Source: Coemansia sp. RSA 1804
Lineage: Eukaryota; Kickxellomycota; Kickxellomycetes; Kickxellales; Kickxellaceae
DNA: 42,760 bases
Reading direction: 5' to 3'
Assembly (NCBI GenBank): GCA_027578815.1
Contig: JANBTH010000063.1
Span: forward strand, 1-42,760
This document shows positions 1-9,500 of the stretch, in pieces. The notes under the pieces are model-generated. The model saw only the letters and a list, made by a program, of their open reading frames with translations. It was not told where the DNA came from and made no database searches. A program made the translations under genes and the position numbers. How positions within the stretch are numbered: the first letter of the stretch is position 1; each line of letters opens with the position of its first letter.

Positions 1-118
1 CATCTGCCCACTCACCTACTGGTCGTCGCCGTATGCTTTCCCGAGTAAACAAAGGGTAGAGTTGGGATTATCTGTATAATACGATTACCTGGCTTGTGGC
101 TTTAATAATAAACAAAAT

Positions 119-3073
119 TCACTCGTCATCTACTGGAGAATGGACAGCGTTATTACTACTGGCCTTGTCCTCCTGGATGCGAGTATCGTAAAAGCTTTCC
201 AGCTCATCCTGTGCATCAGAAAACCCATCGTACACGCGGACATGGTTACGTATCCACTTGGATAGCTGAGACACATTCCAGGAATAGGAAAACCTGCTCT
301 CCAGCATAATGATAACGCCCCAGTCCATCTTGTGGCGAAGACACCTGCCAAGGGCCTGGTTGATAGCTCGGAAGGCCTGAATGTCATACCACTTTGATCC
401 GCTTAACGTCTGTCCAGATACAGATTCCTGCTGGCTAGGGGTGCAGTGCAGATCGTTGTACTCGCGCTTTAAAATCACCTTCACATCCTTGAACGCCGGA
501 TACGGAATGCCAATGTTGATGATTGTTCTGCACAGGTGGTCTGAAAAGTCAATGCCCTCGGAAACCTTGCCTCGGTAAACGGCAAACATTATAGCGCCCC
601 TCTCAAGCGGTGTTTTGCTGTCAGGCTCCTTTCTCATCAATGTGCGGTAGCTGTTTAGCAACTCGTCAAACTCCTCCTTGGAGCTGCCCTGTCCCTCGGT
701 GAAAACCTCCTTATACTCCTCGATTCTTGCTAGGTCGCCGGTCACTGTCCAGCGAGCCAACAGCTTGTTCAGAAGAGAGTAGGAGGTAACAAAGACCAGC
801 ATCCCGTCGGGACAATGCGCAGCAATCGACGCAATGGCCTGGCCCAGATCATCCTGGAACGTCAGCATATCAGCATTCTTGTACTTGCCCTCAAGCAGAC
901 CGCCAGAGGGACCGGTCTTTATGCACATTGCTTTAAACCGGCACGACTCTACAACATGGTTTGCCTCAAGCGTGCTCTTGAACACCGTGCGCAGCTCCGA
1001 CGCATAACTGTCTAACGGCGAAAGCGTGCCGCTTGTTAGGACAATGGTTCGCGATAGCTTGGAGATCTCGGCAAACACAACAGCGGGCGACATTGCCCAG
1101 AACGCCAGCGTGTTGAAAAAATACGGAGCCTCGCTGGTATCGCCGCCTCGGCTTTGACGGCTATTGCGAAAGCCTTTGCGGTTGCGCATGGGGTTTGGAG
1201 CGCGGATAATGGCAACCTTGTAGTCCGACTCGTATAGTCCGCCATCCAACAAAATGCACTTTAGGACTCTCAGCAGCTCTCCAATAAGACGCATGGAGGG
1301 TCCAGACAAGTGGAGAGAAGGCTTTTCTGATACATGGTCCGTTTCTGGCTGGATAATCCCACCTAAACGGTTAGTGGGATCTTTTGCCTTAGGCAGCTCT
1401 TTGATGTACGCCTCAATCGCATTGAAGTCGGACTCGAGCTGACGAACCAAGCGCGGTGTAAAGCCTAATTGCGCAAGCACCGAGACCAAGGAGGAATCGG
1501 GTTTTGGCCACACGCACGTCTGCGACTCGTAATCGCGAAACTCATAGGTGTTATCCTCGTTCTGCAGCCAATAGCACACGCTCGCCGCCATTCTGGAGAT
1601 CCGCATGTGCTTGTCAGGAAGAACAGACATACTTGCCATCTTATCACACTCGCTGATTAGAATGCCCAGTTGAATATCAGTTATTTCCTTTGACGCAGCG
1701 TCGCGGGCCGCGCCTTCAATGTTGTGTGCCTCGTCAAGGATAATCACATTATTGGCAAGCGATATCCCCGCGGCTTCTCTCACACTTGGATCCAGGATGT
1801 AATTGTACGGACAGAATATAAGATCGGCAGCACCGGCCATATCGCGGGACGCATAGTACGGACAAGATGCCCTCTGCCTCCCCAGCTTCACAAGGTCCTC
1901 AATATCCCAGATCTCATGCTCCCCGCCCTGCGACAGCGACCCTGCGCCCATCAGCTGGCGGAATCTGGCAAACGGCCCACACGTGTTGCTATCCCTGAGC
2001 TCACTGCACATTTCATCCACAGACGCTGCCTTCCGGGCCTTTCCGTGGATGCACATCTGTTTGCGGCTGCCCAGCACGGCCATCGGAACGCGATACGGCG
2101 TCTTTTTCCGCAGCTCATCGACCAACTGCGAAACCTGCTTGTGTGTTCGCGAACCAAAGTATATTCGCGGGATCCCCGTGCTCTGCCCATAGTTGTTTCT
2201 GTAGTCCTCGAGTATCGAAACGTCGTTGGCGTCCAGGCCTGGGGGAATGCGCATCTTTGCAATGTCGAGGATGTGTTTGGTTGTTTGTGACATATCGCTG
2301 AGCGCTACTCCTAGCCGCCGACTGTGATCTTTGGCTTGGGAGATCTTTTGCGATAATCCTTTTAGATCACTTTTATCCTCACTGGTTAGAGGGCGAAAAG
2401 TATCCGACTTAGCAGTACCAATGGTAGGTTTTGAATATGGAATATATCTGCGACTGCTTTCCACGAAATCCTCACTGTCGTCTGACTTTATCTCTAGCTG
2501 GGGTTTGACATCTGGTTCTGACTGATTTGTCTCAACCGAGCTGTCAGGCCCTGGTTTGCCTTGCAAAGACTCTTTTTCCGCAAGCGGTTTGCTGATGGCG
2601 TCAGGCGACATGTCTTGGCCGCAGAAGTCGGGGAGCGGGTTATGTTCAGCAAACTTCCTAATAATGCGTACCACGCTTGCCTTTGACTGGTTTACCTTTG
2701 CAGCAAAGTGTCGTCTCCAGCCGAGTGCCGCACAGAGCAGCGCAAGCGACTTTCCAGACCCCGTGGGGCTCTCAATCATCGTGTTATGCGATCCGTTGAG
2801 CGCTCGAATCATATGGTTCATCATGCCCAGCTGCGATGGGTAGGGCGCAAACGGAAAATGTATCTGAACGCCGCCAATAAAATACGTGGAGCACTTTGTG
2901 TCTGGCGCAATGCGCACTCTGTTTTTTGCATTGAGGTATTGGTTGAATGGAGGTGGCGAGTGGTTTTCTGTTGGCGATAGGTCTGGCAACTCTATGGCTT
3001 GAGAAGCCGTTCTCTTTGGGCTCTGAGAGTCGCCCGCTTCCGCTGTTGCTGTTGCTGCTTCTGCCACCACCAT
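119..3073 (-). CDS. BRIP1: BRIP1/FANCJ-like Fe-S DNA helicase
   Basis: Superfamily 2 helicase of the Rad3/XPD group. Family members move 5'-3' on DNA, resolve G-quadruplexes and act in crosslink repair in the nucleus. The first ATG of the frame is at 3073 (984 residues); the upstream part of the frame is AT-rich and opens only on TTG. An IGGVQIHFPFAPYPSQ segment precedes Walker A ESPTGSGKS (about residues 101-109), a signature closer to BRIP1 than to RTEL1, CHL1 or XPD. A polar insert (about 140-280) separates Walker A from motif Ia (YFGSRTHKQ). Four cysteines near 341, 356, 365 and 404 fit the 4Fe-4S cluster, followed by DEAH at 447-450 and QALGRCLRH near the end. The protein stops soon after the helicase core, so the C-terminal tail that binds partners in vertebrates is absent. 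No intron is evident. Confidence 0.9.
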   Translation of the reverse strand: MVVAEAATATAEAGDSQSPKRTASQAIELPDLSPTENHSPPPFNQYLNAKNRVRIAPDTKCSTYFIGGVQIHFPFAPYPSQLGMMNHMIRALNGSHNTMIESPTGSGKSLALLCAALGWRRHFAAKVNQSKASVVRIIRKFAEHNPLPDFCGQDMSPDAISKPLAEKESLQGKPGPDSSVETNQSEPDVKPQLEIKSDDSEDFVESSRRYIPYSKPTIGTAKSDTFRPLTSEDKSDLKGLSQKISQAKDHSRRLGVALSDMSQTTKHILDIAKMRIPPGLDANDVSILEDYRNNYGQSTGIPRIYFGSRTHKQVSQLVDELRKKTPYRVPMAVLGSRKQMCIHGKARKAASVDEMCSELRDSNTCGPFARFRQLMGAGSLSQGGEHEIWDIEDLVKLGRQRASCPYYASRDMAGAADLIFCPYNYILDPSVREAAGISLANNVIILDEAHNIEGAARDAASKEITDIQLGILISECDKMASMSVLPDKHMRISRMAASVCYWLQNEDNTYEFRDYESQTCVWPKPDSSLVSVLAQLGFTPRLVRQLESDFNAIEAYIKELPKAKDPTNRLGGIIQPETDHVSEKPSLHLSGPSMRLIGELLRVLKCILLDGGLYESDYKVAIIRAPNPMRNRKGFRNSRQSRGGDTSEAPYFFNTLAFWAMSPAVVFAEISKLSRTIVLTSGTLSPLDSYASELRTVFKSTLEANHVVESCRFKAMCIKTGPSGGLLEGKYKNADMLTFQDDLGQAIASIAAHCPDGMLVFVTSYSLLNKLLARWTVTGDLARIEEYKEVFTEGQGSSKEEFDELLNSYRTLMRKEPDSKTPLERGAIMFAVYRGKVSEGIDFSDHLCRTIINIGIPYPAFKDVKVILKREYNDLHCTPSQQESVSGQTLSGSKWYDIQAFRAINQALGRCLRHKMDWGVIIMLESRFSYSWNVSQLSKWIRNHVRVYDGFSDAQDELESFYDTRIQEDKASSNNAVHSPVDDE

Positions 3074-3319
3074 GCTTGACAAAATAAACAATAAATAAAA
3101 AATATTCTTCCAATTGGTAATTTGTGTAAAAGCAAACAAACAAACACAAAGAACAAATCGGCCTAGTCCTTTTCCTAACTCGCTTTTTACACAGCAACCA
3201 CAACACTCGTTGAGAATATGCAGATCTCTTAACAAAGCATATTGATCTATTGATCGTTATCAAGCCTAGTGATGGTTATAAAAATGCAGACAAGATCTAA
3301 CTAATATTGGCAAATAAAA

Positions 3320-4216
3320 TTACAAATCGTAGCGGACGTTCAACTGCCTCCTCCTATTTCTTCTCTTGCGAAGTTTGCGTTTCTGGATGCAATCCATGTT
3401 CTCTAGATAGCTCCTGGGCTCTGGTGGCTCATCCACTATGCTTGAGCTGTCTGCTTCGCTTGACTCTTCTATTTCTGAACTGAGGGTAACGCTGCCTGCT
3501 GTATACAGCTCCGGACCTGGGATTGGATAGCTTTTATAACCATTCCACAGATCAAAATGTATTCCAGACTGACTCTTTTCATACACGCCTGGAATTGCTA
3601 CACCTTTAGGCTCTGCAGCACCGTTGCCAATGATATACACCTGTGCACAATTTGGGTAATATTGTGCACCAGCATCCTTGTCATCTCCATATTGTCTCTC
3701 AGCCTCATGTAGGGCAATAACCTCTGTACGCATCAGATACCCACCCTGCTTGATATCCGCAGGTATCTCTATATCCAGTTTTCCATTCTGTCTGTTGAAA
3801 ACATCAATACACCAGTCCTTGGTATCTGGATTATAGCCAAGCTCAAAAATCTTGAACCACACTTGTCCTTTGCCATTGCTTTCCAGTGGAGCCATATAAA
3901 CAATGCACGGTCCCCAATGCTCACCTTCTATTCCTCTTGAACCACGGTCATTTTCCTCATGCCATTCAATGGTTATAGTAGAGCCAGCTACAATACCACA
4001 AGTTTCTGTCGATTCTGCAGACATGTCGGTTGTTCTGCATACCAAGTCTTCAGAGTCGGGGTCCCTGACTGGAAAGTTAAAGTTACTCTGGTATGGTCTT
4101 ATGCATTCTCCTCGACCAAGAGTAGTGCCATTTATGGTCATGCTATAAAGATGTGTGTGCGCATCAGCAAACCCAAGGAAAACCCCAATAACAACTAGGA
4201 AAAATGTATAAAACAT
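3320..4216 (-). CDS. AA9 (GH61) lytic polysaccharide monooxygenase, secreted
   Basis: Copper-dependent oxidative cleavage of cellulose or other beta-glucans outside the cell is the family role. The first ATG at 4216 gives 298 residues with a signal peptide (1-19) ending GFADA, so mature protein begins with His20, the copper-brace N-terminal histidine. The second brace histidine is His100 in EHWGPCIVYMA. His170 (IALH), Gln185 and the axial Tyr187 (GAQYYPNC) fit the AA9 second-sphere and axial residues. GGYLMRTEVIALHEAE and YPIPGPELY are also typical AA9 stretches. No CBM1 is present. After the catalytic domain (to about 242) there is a Ser/Glu-rich linker and a strongly basic end (KRKLRKRRNRRRQ), which is unusual. 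The gene is AT-rich and borders an AT-rich desert. Substrate cannot be told from sequence. Confidence 0.88.
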   Translation of the reverse strand: MFYTFFLVVIGVFLGFADAHTHLYSMTINGTTLGRGECIRPYQSNFNFPVRDPDSEDLVCRTTDMSAESTETCGIVAGSTITIEWHEENDRGSRGIEGEHWGPCIVYMAPLESNGKGQVWFKIFELGYNPDTKDWCIDVFNRQNGKLDIEIPADIKQGGYLMRTEVIALHEAERQYGDDKDAGAQYYPNCAQVYIIGNGAAEPKGVAIPGVYEKSQSGIHFDLWNGYKSYPIPGPELYTAGSVTLSSEIEESSEADSSSIVDEPPEPRSYLENMDCIQKRKLRKRRNRRRQLNVRYDL

Positions 4217-5678
4217 TGTCAATAATAATATAATTATAGCTAAATAAGTAAGCAAAATCTAACACAAGTTTAAAACATTCTAAATGTTAAAGTCGCATTT
4301 AATACATTTTATAAGCTTCACATGTGAAAAAATAACTTCTAGAACAATTATCTAGAAAGCTATAAAGTGGCCACACTAGCATTGTTTTATTTACCTGTTT
4401 TCTTCTTAGAATCATCTACCCACTTGATAAAAAGAGCTTTACATAGAGGTTTTGTAATGTGAGCTTACTAATAAAATAGTATTATTTAAATTAAAGGGTG
4501 GTTAATTTTTACAAAAAAATTCAAAAGAAAGAGCCATACTATTTCATACTTTATGATAGGTTTAGCCACGTATTCTTGCTTGTTTTAAAACCAGTCTAGT
4601 GGATAAAACAGCCAGATGTTTCATAACATGAGACTTGGACTTTCTGATTTGCAATCTAAAATAGGATTAACAGCTGGTTAACAAAATATCAAATTAGATT
4701 AATTATTGCTTCAGTCGAATTCATGTTTTCAATCATTGTCTAGTCAATTGCTACATGAATAACACCATGAATGCTTTGGTGCTAACCTTTGCCACTGCTA
4801 TGTCAGGTGATGCACACATTGTTTTAAAAATAAAAAGTAGTTGTCTCTGAGCTTATACAAAGTGTATTTTTAAAAAATGCAAATAAATGGCACAGATATA
4901 CACAATCTATTTTTCCATCATACCTTTTTATTGCTAAGCTAGCTTATTCCTGAATTCTCTTTTCTATTTGCCATTTAAACAACATCATGCCTCATAAAAC
5001 AGAATCATCACAAAGGGGACATAATTATGGCCCAAATACACTTCCTCTCACCATGACCACTGTAGTTAGAAGCACTTCGAATGGGTTTTTGGTGCATAGT
5101 GAGGCCAACATTGTAAAACCAGTGGCAACACGCAATTATTCTACCCAAAGTAATGATGCTGGTCAGCTTAATTCCAGGCATAAAGAAAGGAATTAGTAAT
5201 TGCAGCTGTTATTGTTTAAACATGAAGTCATTATATGCAAGGAAAAGGAAACACACAGTCTAAAGAAATAGCAAAAACAAATCTATCTCCAATGATGCAA
5301 TATTTTTATAGTGTGCAAAGTATAGAGAAAAGGCAAATTAATATAACTAGCTGCTAACAATAAATAATTTTTTATTTGAAAATATTAAAATATTAACAAT
5401 TGTAGAGGTAAATTAAATAACTGCTGCCTTTGGTTAAAAAGATATCCATTGACACATGTGCACCATCTGCTTCTGCATGTGGTTCAATTTTTATTCATAT
5501 GATAGTCATGCCACCATAAACAGATTTAGTTGTAAAATGAAGTCGTTTTGAAATCCTCGATTTTCAGCTAGCATAGAATAAAGTGAATATAAATTCATAA
5601 TATACTGATGTTGGTTTGTTTTATATTATTTCTTTTTAACCACCAAGCTTTTTTATACTTTATACCATTTTATAAAAT

Positions 5679-5903
5679 ATGAGCAATAATTCGAACCCTT
5701 CAAATCCATCAGCAGATAAAGTAGATGAAGTAGATTAAGTAGCTGATTTGATTGACTTATTGGAATTTCCAAGGGTGACTAAAAAAGATGGTGTTATCAA
5801 AACAAGTCGAGTAAAGGCTATGCGCCCAACGCCAATGCGGCATTTCAAATTAAAAAAAGAAAAAAAGACAGATAGCAAAGCTAAAAATGGCATCAGTAGC
5901 TAA
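5679..5903 (+). pseudogene. Broken small reading frame, possible relic
   Basis: An ATG opens a polar frame (MSNNSNPSNPSADKVDEVD) that meets one TAA at 5736-5738. It then continues in the same frame for 54 sense codons (VADLIDLLEFPRVTKK..., lysine-rich end) to TAA at 5901-5903. One in-frame stop in about 75 codons within AT-rich DNA looks like a decayed gene or mobile-element relic, but chance cannot be excluded. No family recognised. Confidence 0.25.
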
Positions 5904-6414
5904 CTCACATTCACTAAATGTTTAATAGCCTAAGAGCATATAGAGAGCAAATTTGCTGACAAAACAGGTTAAGAAATTTCTATACAAATTAAAGCAATGC
6001 AAAAAAGCAACAATCTGCACCTTGAAAGGACAAGAAGATTATTGAGATTTTTGTATCTACAGAGTAGAGCTCTCATTTTGTCTTGACAAATTTCTTTAGC
6101 TTGTATGTGCTTTGATTTTGTTCTTGTAATAAAGTGCCCTTATTGCCAAAACTAACATACAATAAATTGAGACATGCTTACAATCGCATGTAGCTTTAGA
6201 TGAAATATTAAGATTTATTGGCACAAGCAGTCATTAGGTAGAAACGGATAATAGGTAAATGTGATTCCGCCTTCTTCACTAAAGGTGGAGGGAGTTCACT
6301 GTCTCAGCTAGAACAATGACGGGCCAAAGAAATGACAGAAATATTATCGAGTTCCACGGGCCTCCCAAGCGCCTTTTGATTTTTAAATTCCTTGTGTTTT
6401 GCATGATTTCTTAT

Positions 6415-6420
6415 TTTATT
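6415..6420 (-). terminator. Candidate poly(A) signal of FAS
   Basis: AATAAA on the minus strand, 113 nt beyond the FAS stop codon, within AT-rich sequence. It is the first exact AATAAA I see downstream of the gene. Confidence 0.35.
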
Positions 6421-6532
6421 AACCTCCTAGCTCTGTTTAATTACAACATACTTTTTCGAGAATAATAAAACGTTGTAAACATATTTTTTAGTAATAAAAA
6501 AGTTTGATAGTCAATAAAAATAATAAAAAGGG

Positions 6533-9500
6533 TTAAAACTCATATTCGCGAGTCGTGGGGTTAAGATGAGCACGGATCGTGGGGTCCAAGTACACCTGTT
6601 CTTCCTGCTCGGGAGTGAACGGAGCATGCTCCTTGATCTGGATGAACGGGTGGTTTCCAACCAATGTGTTCTGCCAGTAGCGGTAGGACATGGCGTCACG
6701 GCGGGCCAGCTTCTCGTTGTAGGCATCAAGCTGGGACTGGTCCAATGTGGCCAGCACGTAATCGGGGTGGATGATCAGCAGCTCACCGCCAACCTGGCCA
6801 AACCCAAAGGAGGTGAGCATGGCGGCCTTGATTCCGGGGGTCTGGATGCTCTTGGACAGGTACAGGGCGTACTCGCAAGCCCTGAGGTCCTCGTCAATGT
6901 TATCGGCGTTCCTGTTTCCGGGAACAATGCCGGTGCGGAGACTCTGGATAACACCGTTGAGCATGTAGATGGCGGCGGGGCCCTTTGGATGGCCGGTCAG
7001 CCATTTCTGGCAAACAACGGGGACTGCGTTGCCGGGGGTGCGGCCGAGATGCTTGAACTGCTTGTGCACCACTTCGGATTCGTTCTTGTCGTTGGCAACG
7101 GTGGAGGTGGCGTGGAAGGAGGCCATGCCGATATCGTCGACCGTGAGGCCCCAGACTGACAGGCTTCCGCGAACGGGCGAGATGTCCGGTCTTCTCCTCC
7201 AGAACTCGTTAAACCAAAGGTCCTGGGCGCTGCGTTTGGCGGCCTCAAAGTCAGCGGCAATCTGGGAAGCAGCCAGCTGCTTGCTGTTGTCGCCATCGTC
7301 GTCGGTATCGTTGATCTGGTCGATATCGCTGCGCATGGATAGCTCGAGCGCCTGGATCTGGTCGCGGAGCTTCTGCTTGCGGTAATCGAAATCGAGGATA
7401 CGTGGAGGAATGGCGGAAGCGTGCTTCTCCTGGGCAAAGGACAGGATGCCCTGGCCTGGCGCAGGCACCGAGCGGCCCTGCTTGTCGGAGGCCATCTCGT
7501 TCATTCCAACAATGCCGTAGATGGGCGCGCCAAACTCCAGCGCGGCAGCGGCAGACATAAGCACAACAACGCCGGCGCCCTGGCTCTCGACAAACCCGTT
7601 GCGCGTGGTGGTGCAAGGACGCGACCCCTCGGCCGGCGTGCGGCCGGCGGCAAAGTCGTCCAAGCTGTTGTTGGTTGCGCCCATGTTGGCAAACTCCACC
7701 GAGTTCTCCTCGCCAAAGTCCTCGACGCCGCCGGCAAGCATGACCTTGGCCTTTCCGGCCTGAATCGTCTCGATTGCCACGTCGATGGAGAGAAGACCGG
7801 TGGCGCAGGCGCCGACCACGGGCTTGACGGGACCCGAGCACGACATCAGCAGCATGTTGACCCAGGCCTGGATGGTGGAGATGAAGACCTCCTGCAGCAC
7901 GTCGCTGTTGGCCTCCTGCTCCAGAAGCCGCGACTTGAAGATATGGCGGAACGAGATGCCGCCGCCGGCGCCCGAGCCGATTGAGTTGCCGACCTGCGAG
8001 ACGTGGAAGTGCTTGTACAGCTCGTACGGATCGGTGATGCCCGACCGCACCAGCGCCTCGACGGTTGCCACCAGCGTGTACATCGTGACCATGTCGATCT
8101 GCTTGGCCAGATCCTCGGGAATGCCGAACAGCGTGGGAGTCCAGCCGGTGGGGATCAGCCCGGCCACCAGGCGATCGGTGGAGACCGCGGCAGGCACGCG
8201 GATCACCGCGCCCTTGCGGAAGCGCACGGACCAGGCGCCGCCGCCGGTTTCCCAGATATCGACCCTGTCGCCGTTGCTCTTCTTGTACTCGTGGGCATCG
8301 TCAAAGCTGGCCTCGAAGGCGTCCATGTCGTGCTCGATCTGCACCTCGCGGAGCACAGCCTTGGCGTGCGGGTCGTAGCCGTGCGAAAGGTCGGGCTCAA
8401 TCAGCCGCACGCCGGTGTGCGCCATCATGAACTCGAGGTAGCGGGCCTTGACCTCGTCGTCGCGGACGGGCTCGCCGGACTTTGCGTCGACCCAGCCGAC
8501 GTAGTGCTTGGCGCCGCCGGCGGACTTGCCGGGGAGCGGGCCGTTGGAGTGCTTGATCAGGCCCATGATCCACGCCAGCTCGATGCATCCGGCCATCGTC
8601 AGCTCGCCAAACGCCTCCATCTGCCACCGCGTCTCCGCGTGGCCGTACGGCCCAACCTCGCCGTACCCGGTGATGACAACAACCTTGTCGAGATTGACGG
8701 CGCCTTCCAGCCGCCGCAGGTGCTCCAGGCTGGCGTAGCTGCGCGGCTGCGGGAAGAAGCTCTCGTGCTGCGCCAGCGTAAACAGGCCCTCCGCGGCCAC
8801 CTTGGTTCTGCTGGCCACGTCGCCGTAGTGCGAGACAAGGCTCTGGATGTTCTCGTAGTAGGCGAGCCGCTTCAGGCTGCACTCGGCCTCGAGCCCGTAC
8901 TTGGCGTCGCCGGCCACGCGGCTGAGCTCGCGGATTGCGCCCAGGCGGCCGTCGAACTCTGCGCAGATGACCTGCGCGCTCGCCAGGGCGTGGATCTTGG
9001 GATTCATCAGCGCAAGGATGTTGAAGGCCATTTCGCGCGTCGTGTAGGTGCGCGCGCCGTGGGCCTCGATCTGCGGCGCAATGTGGTTGTTCCCGGCCAT
9101 CAGGCCGGTGCCGCGCACCCAGCCGATGAAGGTGCCGGCCACGGCCATGTACTCGCGCCAGTGCTCGGACTGCCACCTGTTGAGCAGCGTCTCGAGCGCG
9201 GCCTTGCACTCGCCGTAGAGCCCGTCGCCGCCAAAGGTGCCGTGGTTGGGCGACAGCGGCAGCACGACGAGGGAGGGGCGGAAGACAAGGCCGCGCTTCT
9301 CCTTCGCGGCCTTGATCCCGCCGAGCAGGCGGATCACGTTGGTCAGCATCACGCGCTGCGAGAACTCGGACCGCGACCCAATCGACGTGGCAAACGACCC
9401 GATGTCCGAAACCGCGGCAAACGGAACCACGTAGTCGACGTCCTCCCAGCCGAGCTGGCCGAACACGTACTCCACCAGCTGCCGCGTGTCGCCGGCCGAC

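Larger units (their letters stand above)
4217..6532. other. AT-rich spacer between AA9 and FAS
   Basis: About 2.3 kb of strongly AT-rich DNA with many stops in all frames. It holds the 3' region of FAS, the promoter side of the AA9 gene and short decayed coding-like fragments. On the minus strand at about 4390-4464 a stop-bounded fragment reads AHITKPLCKALFIKWVDD and then a lysine-rich end. On the plus strand there is a broken frame at 5679-5903. No terminal inverted repeat, tRNA or intact gene was recognised. Confidence 0.5.

Noticed and set aside
4987..5196. 69-residue plus-strand frame in the AT-rich spacer
   Set aside because: It starts with ATG and is polar, but has no recognisable motif or supporting context; chance is likely.
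4256..6500. Possible intact transposon in the AT-rich desert
   Set aside because: No transposase frame, terminal repeats or target-site duplication could be seen; only short decayed fragments.
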